A stretch of 64,000 nt of DNA, taken from contig NZ_JASKUT010000002.1 of assembly GCF_030167925.1 (NCBI RefSeq), forward strand, positions 434,001-498,000, written 5' to 3'. The translations under genes and the position numbers were made by a program. Positions within the stretch are counted from its first letter, which is position 1. Every line of letters begins with the position of its first letter. This DNA comes from Paenibacillus silviterrae (GTDB taxonomy: Bacteria; Bacillota; Bacilli; Paenibacillales; NBRC-103111). This document shows positions 61,225 to 64,000 of the stretch, piece after piece. Under the pieces are notes generated by a model. The model saw only the letters and a list, made by a program, of their open reading frames with translations, was not told the origin of the DNA and did not search any database.

Positions 61225-61701
61225 TTACTTGTGAGAAGTCAAGTTCCGTATCAGCAAATTGTTATATTTATCCGAATGCTTCAGTTCATCTAAAATAATG
61301 CCGAAGACCGTGTCCTTGTAGACTCCATGGGGAAGCCCGAACCATATTTTACGGTACCGTTCGACGGCTTCTAGCTCGCCCCGCTGTGCCTTCTGCAAAC
61401 CGGCAATGTAGTTGGCAACCTGCTCCGGAGCCTCATTGCTTACGCCGGTGACCTCACGTCCGGTTAATTCCCTATACATTTGCCGGAACATCTGGTTATG
61501 GCCCCGCTCATCGTTTCTTATGGAAGCTATCGTGTCGGCTTGTTCCCGGTTCGGTGCAAGCTTGATCAACTGATCGTAGAACAGTTCGTCGTTTCGCTCT
61601 CCCTGCACGGAGGCCTTTATCATTTCTAGCGCCTCTTGCGTGGTGATGGACCAGATTGGAACGAAGGCAGCTCTGCTCCAATAAGGATTTACATAATACA
61701 T
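61225..61701 (-). CDS. Ferritin-like diiron-domain protein
   Basis: A 158-residue protein. After an aromatic N-terminus (MYYVNPYWSRAAFVPIW) come four helices of the ferritin-like fold. The presumed diiron ligands lie in SVQGERNDELFYDQL, RNDERGHNQMF, GELEAVERYRKIW and LDELKHSDKYN. Relatives in Bacillales are rubrerythrin-like proteins without a rubredoxin domain, linked to peroxide defence or iron handling. GGAGG precedes the ATG. It stands alone, convergent with the ndh operon and divergent from DUF421. Confidence 0.88.
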   Translation of the reverse strand: MYYVNPYWSRAAFVPIWSITTQEALEMIKASVQGERNDELFYDQLIKLAPNREQADTIASIRNDERGHNQMFRQMYRELTGREVTGVSNEAPEQVANYIAGLQKAQRGELEAVERYRKIWFGLPHGVYKDTVFGIILDELKHSDKYNNLLIRNLTSHK

Positions 61702-61843
61702 AAGATGAACCTCCAGTTTCTGTCATTCAATATAAGGCATTCTATGTGCATCAGCCCAGAATGGTTCATGGGTGATTAAGTTCTATAAATCTGACTCATA
61801 ATGGGAATGAAGCATACACTTCCAACCATGACGGAGACGAGCT

Positions 61844-62551
61844 ATGAATGACTACCTCGATATTCTACTAAGAACGGTAACTTCCCTGATCCTTTTGCTG
61901 CTGATCGCCAGGATTCTTGGGAAGCAAACCATTTCCAACATGACCTTCCATGACTTCGTTGCCGGAATTACCTTAGGGGCTATATCGGCCAATTTGGCTT
62001 TTAATAACAAGATTCCTTGGTCCTACTTGCTCCTGTCCCTTTCGGTGTTTACACTGGCTTCCTTTATTTTTTCACTGATTGCCTTGAAAAGCCGAGGTCT
62101 GCGGGGATGGATCTCCGGGTCTCCGACTGTGCTGATTCAGGATGGCAAAGTCCTGGAGAATAATATGCGGAAAGCCCGATATACGTTGGATTCACTGAAT
62201 CAGGGCCTGCGGGAGAAAAATGTGTTCAATATGGATGAGGTAGAGTTTGCCATTCTGGAGGACAACGGGAAGCTGTCTGTTCTCAAGAAGGAAGAACACC
62301 AGTTCGTGACCAAGAAGGATCTTCAGCTTTTAACGGGGGCTCAAGCCTTTCCGGTCGAGTTAATCATGGACGGCCAGCTGATCGAGAAAAATATGGAGAG
62401 CAGCGGCATTTCACGGGAATGGCTCGAGCGTGAGCTGGAGCAGCAGGGGAAACAAGTATCGGATGTTTTCTACGCCGTAAGGGGAACGAAAAAACAGCTG
62501 TTTTTTGATTTTTATAAAGAGAAAATTACGATGCCTGTCGATAAGGAATGA
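61844..62551 (+). CDS. DUF421 (YetF-like) membrane protein, full length
   Basis: A 235-residue protein: three N-terminal membrane helices (LLRTVTSLILLLLIARILGK), the FHDFVAGITLGAISANLAFN block, and a two-part cytoplasmic domain (SGSPTVLIQDGKVLENNMRK; NQGLREKNVFNMDEVEFAIL; then VELIMDGQLIEKNM). This is the full-length form of the truncated gene at 29.1 kb. The family is common in spore formers, includes spore-related YetF/YdfR-like proteins, and has no defined activity. Its 3' end overlaps a weak start of the next frame, but a terminator lies behind it. Confidence 0.92.
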   Translation: MNDYLDILLRTVTSLILLLLIARILGKQTISNMTFHDFVAGITLGAISANLAFNNKIPWSYLLLSLSVFTLASFIFSLIALKSRGLRGWISGSPTVLIQDGKVLENNMRKARYTLDSLNQGLREKNVFNMDEVEFAILEDNGKLSVLKKEEHQFVTKKDLQLLTGAQAFPVELIMDGQLIEKNMESSGISREWLERELEQQGKQVSDVFYAVRGTKKQLFFDFYKEKITMPVDKE

Positions 62552-62564
62552 GCATTTCGCGGAG

Positions 62565-62588
62565 CACAGTCAAAAGCTGTGTTTTTTT
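62565..62588 (+). terminator. Short hairpin with T-run
   Basis: CACAG (62565-62569) and CTGTG (62577-62581), followed by seven T. The stem is short but the T-run is clean, and it separates the DUF421 gene from the deacetylase gene. Confidence 0.5.
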
Positions 62589-62643
62589 CATGTTTTGGGT
62601 AATCCTATTCCATAGAAAAATTCGGATTCTAAAGGAGTATGGG

Positions 62644-63375
62644 ATGAGAACCTTCGTGCTATTTCTGTCGTTATCTATTATTTTTATTACGACTGCCGGT
62701 GCAGCCGGACCTAAGAAAGATCGGTATTATTACGAAAAAACCGGGCAAGTCGTATGGGAGATACCCACCGAAGAGAAGGTCGTGGCCTTAACATTTGACG
62801 ATGGACCGCATCCGCAGCATACGGTACAAATTCTTGACCTTTTGAAGCAGTATGAAGCCAAGGCAACTTTTTTTGTTGTGGGGAATAAAGTCAAGGCGGC
62901 ACCGGAGCTTCTTCGGCGTGAAGTGGACGAAGGGCATGAAATCGCGAACCACACGTATAGCCATGCATACATGGGTAAACGAACCAATATGAGAAAAGAG
63001 ATCAACGACACGGAACAGCTGATCGTCGCCATCACAGGCAAACGATCCACCTTGTTCCGCCCGCCCGGCGGGATTTACAACGATAACCTCGTTACGATGG
63101 TGAATCAGGAAGGGTACAAAATGGTGCTCTGGTCATGGCCGCTGGATACGAAGGATTGGGACACCCCGGGTGTAAATAAAATCGTCGATCGCGTGCTGAA
63201 GAATGCGGACAACGGCAGTATTGTGCTATTTCACGATTATATCGAGGGACCTACACAAACCGTTGATGCCTTGAAGGTAATTTTGCCGGAGCTGCAGAAG
63301 AGAGGCTACCGATTTATTACCGTTTCGGAATTGTTATCTCACCGAAAAAGCAGTGAAGCCCTGCATAACCGCTAG
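62644..63375 (+). CDS. Polysaccharide deacetylase (CE4/NodB type)
   Basis: A 243-residue exported or membrane-anchored enzyme. The N-terminus (RTFVLFLSLSIIFITTAGAA) is a signal or anchor. The NodB domain holds motif 1 TFDDGPHPQHT, motif 2 HEIANHTYSH, motif 3 FRPPGGIYND, motif 4 LWSWPLDTKDW and motif 5 IVLFHDY, all with their catalytic residues. It removes N-acetyl groups from peptidoglycan or related glycans, as in the PdaA/YlxY group. ATG at 62644 is preferred to ATG 62548, because AAAGGAG is close before it and a terminator lies between. The stop overlaps the opposite flippase-like gene by 4 bp. Confidence 0.93.
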   Translation: MRTFVLFLSLSIIFITTAGAAGPKKDRYYYEKTGQVVWEIPTEEKVVALTFDDGPHPQHTVQILDLLKQYEAKATFFVVGNKVKAAPELLRREVDEGHEIANHTYSHAYMGKRTNMRKEINDTEQLIVAITGKRSTLFRPPGGIYNDNLVTMVNQEGYKMVLWSWPLDTKDWDTPGVNKIVDRVLKNADNGSIVLFHDYIEGPTQTVDALKVILPELQKRGYRFITVSELLSHRKSSEALHNR

Positions 63376-64000
63376 TGTTTTTTCACCGTTGCCAGAAGGA
63401 CCAGCAAGCTAAGCAATAGGAAGGAAAGCAGCATTCTGGCAGAGCTGTTTAACTCAGGCGATAACGAAGCAAACGGGATAAAAGAATCCAACCAATAGAA
63501 GCAGAGAAACAAGACAAATAGCAGCAGAATCGATTTGGCGAACAAAGCTGCGTAGGGCAAGACTACAACACGATGTTTGCATAGAATGAAGCTGTTCCAG
63601 CCGAGCGAGACGGCCTCCAGCACCATTAGCTCCAAAGCCGTACCAATATAGCGTAGCTCGGGAATGGCAATCAGCGTATAACCGGCCGTCACGGCACACA
63701 ATAGCCCTGCAACCAATCCGTAAATGGTATGCGCGCTTTTCCCCATCACCCAGAGGATCGTTGTCGTCAGCTCCCGGAGCCCCACAAGCAAGGGCATGAT
63801 GCTCAGGAAGGCAATCGCGATCCCGGCTGAGGCATTATGAAATAAAATCATGGCCAGCTCATGATGGTAATACCAAATAAAGAAGGCTGACCCCAGCCCC
63901 CAAAACCAACCCAGGGTAAGCATTCGTTCTACCCGAAGAAGGAACCTTTCTTTCTTCTTGTTCAGCCAAGCCCAAGATAGCTTTGATGCGGAAATATGCG
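63372..64000 (-). CDS. Polysaccharide flippase-like (MATE/MVF, SpoVB-type) membrane protein, C-terminal part
   Basis: The last ~208 residues of a multi-helix membrane protein; the frame stays open to the right edge, beginning HISASKLSWAWLNKKKERFL, so the internal ATG at 63923 is not the start. About six helices are visible, with the loop GLRELTTTILWVMGKSAHTI and the pair LIAIPELRYIGTALEL, in the manner of oligosaccharide or lipid-linked precursor flippases such as SpoVB and MurJ-like proteins. Short basic end (VKKH). The family assignment rests on the helix pattern and the segment before the helices, so it is moderate. Confidence 0.65.
   Translation of the reverse strand, partial: HISASKLSWAWLNKKKERFLLRVERMLTLGWFWGLGSAFFIWYYHHELAMILFHNASAGIAIAFLSIMPLLVGLRELTTTILWVMGKSAHTIYGLVAGLLCAVTAGYTLIAIPELRYIGTALELMVLEAVSLGWNSFILCKHRVVVLPYAALFAKSILLLFVLFLCFYWLDSFIPFASLSPELNSSARMLLSFLLLSLLVLLATVKKH

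Noticed and set aside
62548..62643. Longer N-terminus for the polysaccharide deacetylase
   Set aside because: The extension crosses a hairpin with a seven-T run and lacks a proper ribosome site; ATG 62644 has AAAGGAG and begins with a signal-like helix.
63372..63923. Complete 183-residue membrane protein at the right edge
   Set aside because: The frame stays open to the window end with protein-like sequence before the ATG, so it is the C-terminal part of a longer gene.

Overview
The window looks like chromosomal DNA of a spore-forming, low-to-mid GC Gram-positive of the Paenibacillus type. The grounds are: several YesM/YesN-type two-component proteins and AraC-family regulators; LplA/LplB/YtcP-type carbohydrate ABC transporter parts with lipoprotein binding proteins; a Spo0E-like phosphatase; a YheC/YheD-type spore protein; stalk-domain (copper amine oxidase N-terminal-like) surface proteins; DUF11 repeat surface proteins; strong AAGGAGG-type ribosome binding sites; and frequent TTG/GTG starts. 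No rRNA, tRNA, CRISPR array or intact insertion sequence was seen.

Layout. 1-4.9 kb: end of a YesM-type kinase, its YesN-type regulator, a GH51 arabinofuranosidase and an SGNH esterase, probably an arabinan or arabinoxylan module. 5.2-18.5 kb: a membrane-anchored AraC regulator divergent from an operon of two permeases and a binding lipoprotein, followed by an MBL-fold lipoprotein, a 1355-residue secreted LTD/metallophosphoesterase/FnIII/FIMAH protein and two Gfo/Idh/MocA oxidoreductases. 19.3-21.7 kb: DUF2087 regulator, GIY-YIG protein, MFS exporter. 21.7-28.0 kb: a binding lipoprotein divergent from a YesM kinase, then a receiver::HisKA_3-kinase fusion and another binding lipoprotein. 28.0-28.6 kb: a tandem ~112-bp repeat. 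28.6-35.7 kb: YdjM-like and short DUF421 membrane proteins, two paralogous stalk-domain proteins, a YheC/D protein, a methyltransferase and a sugar isomerase. 35.8-44.2 kb: a giant DUF11 surface protein encoded in two overlapping genes. 44.4-46.4 kb: methyltransferase, Spo0E-like gene with a Spo0A-type promoter, a dead permease remnant and dispersed repeats. 46.4-54.5 kb: aldehyde dehydrogenase, M29 aminopeptidase, an FAD oxidoreductase plus ECF41 sigma factor pair, and an AraC regulator divergent from an ADP-ribosylglycohydrolase. 54.6-59.3 kb: SDR plus AraC pair and small membrane or zinc-ribbon proteins. 59.4-64.0 kb: Rex-type operator, DUF1641 protein and type II NADH dehydrogenase, ferritin-like protein, DUF421 protein, polysaccharide deacetylase and the end of a flippase-like gene.

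Most of the left half serves sensing and import of plant-type oligosaccharides. The middle is devoted to cell or spore surface proteins. The right half is a mixture of redox, regulatory and housekeeping genes. The least conventional items are the receiver::kinase fusion downstream of YesM (a possible relay with its output elsewhere), the DUF11 giant whose fifteenth repeat is cut by a gene boundary, a near-consensus ECF41 promoter in front of the FAD oxidoreductase/sigma pair, and a family of TGC-rich intergenic repeats found at several places.
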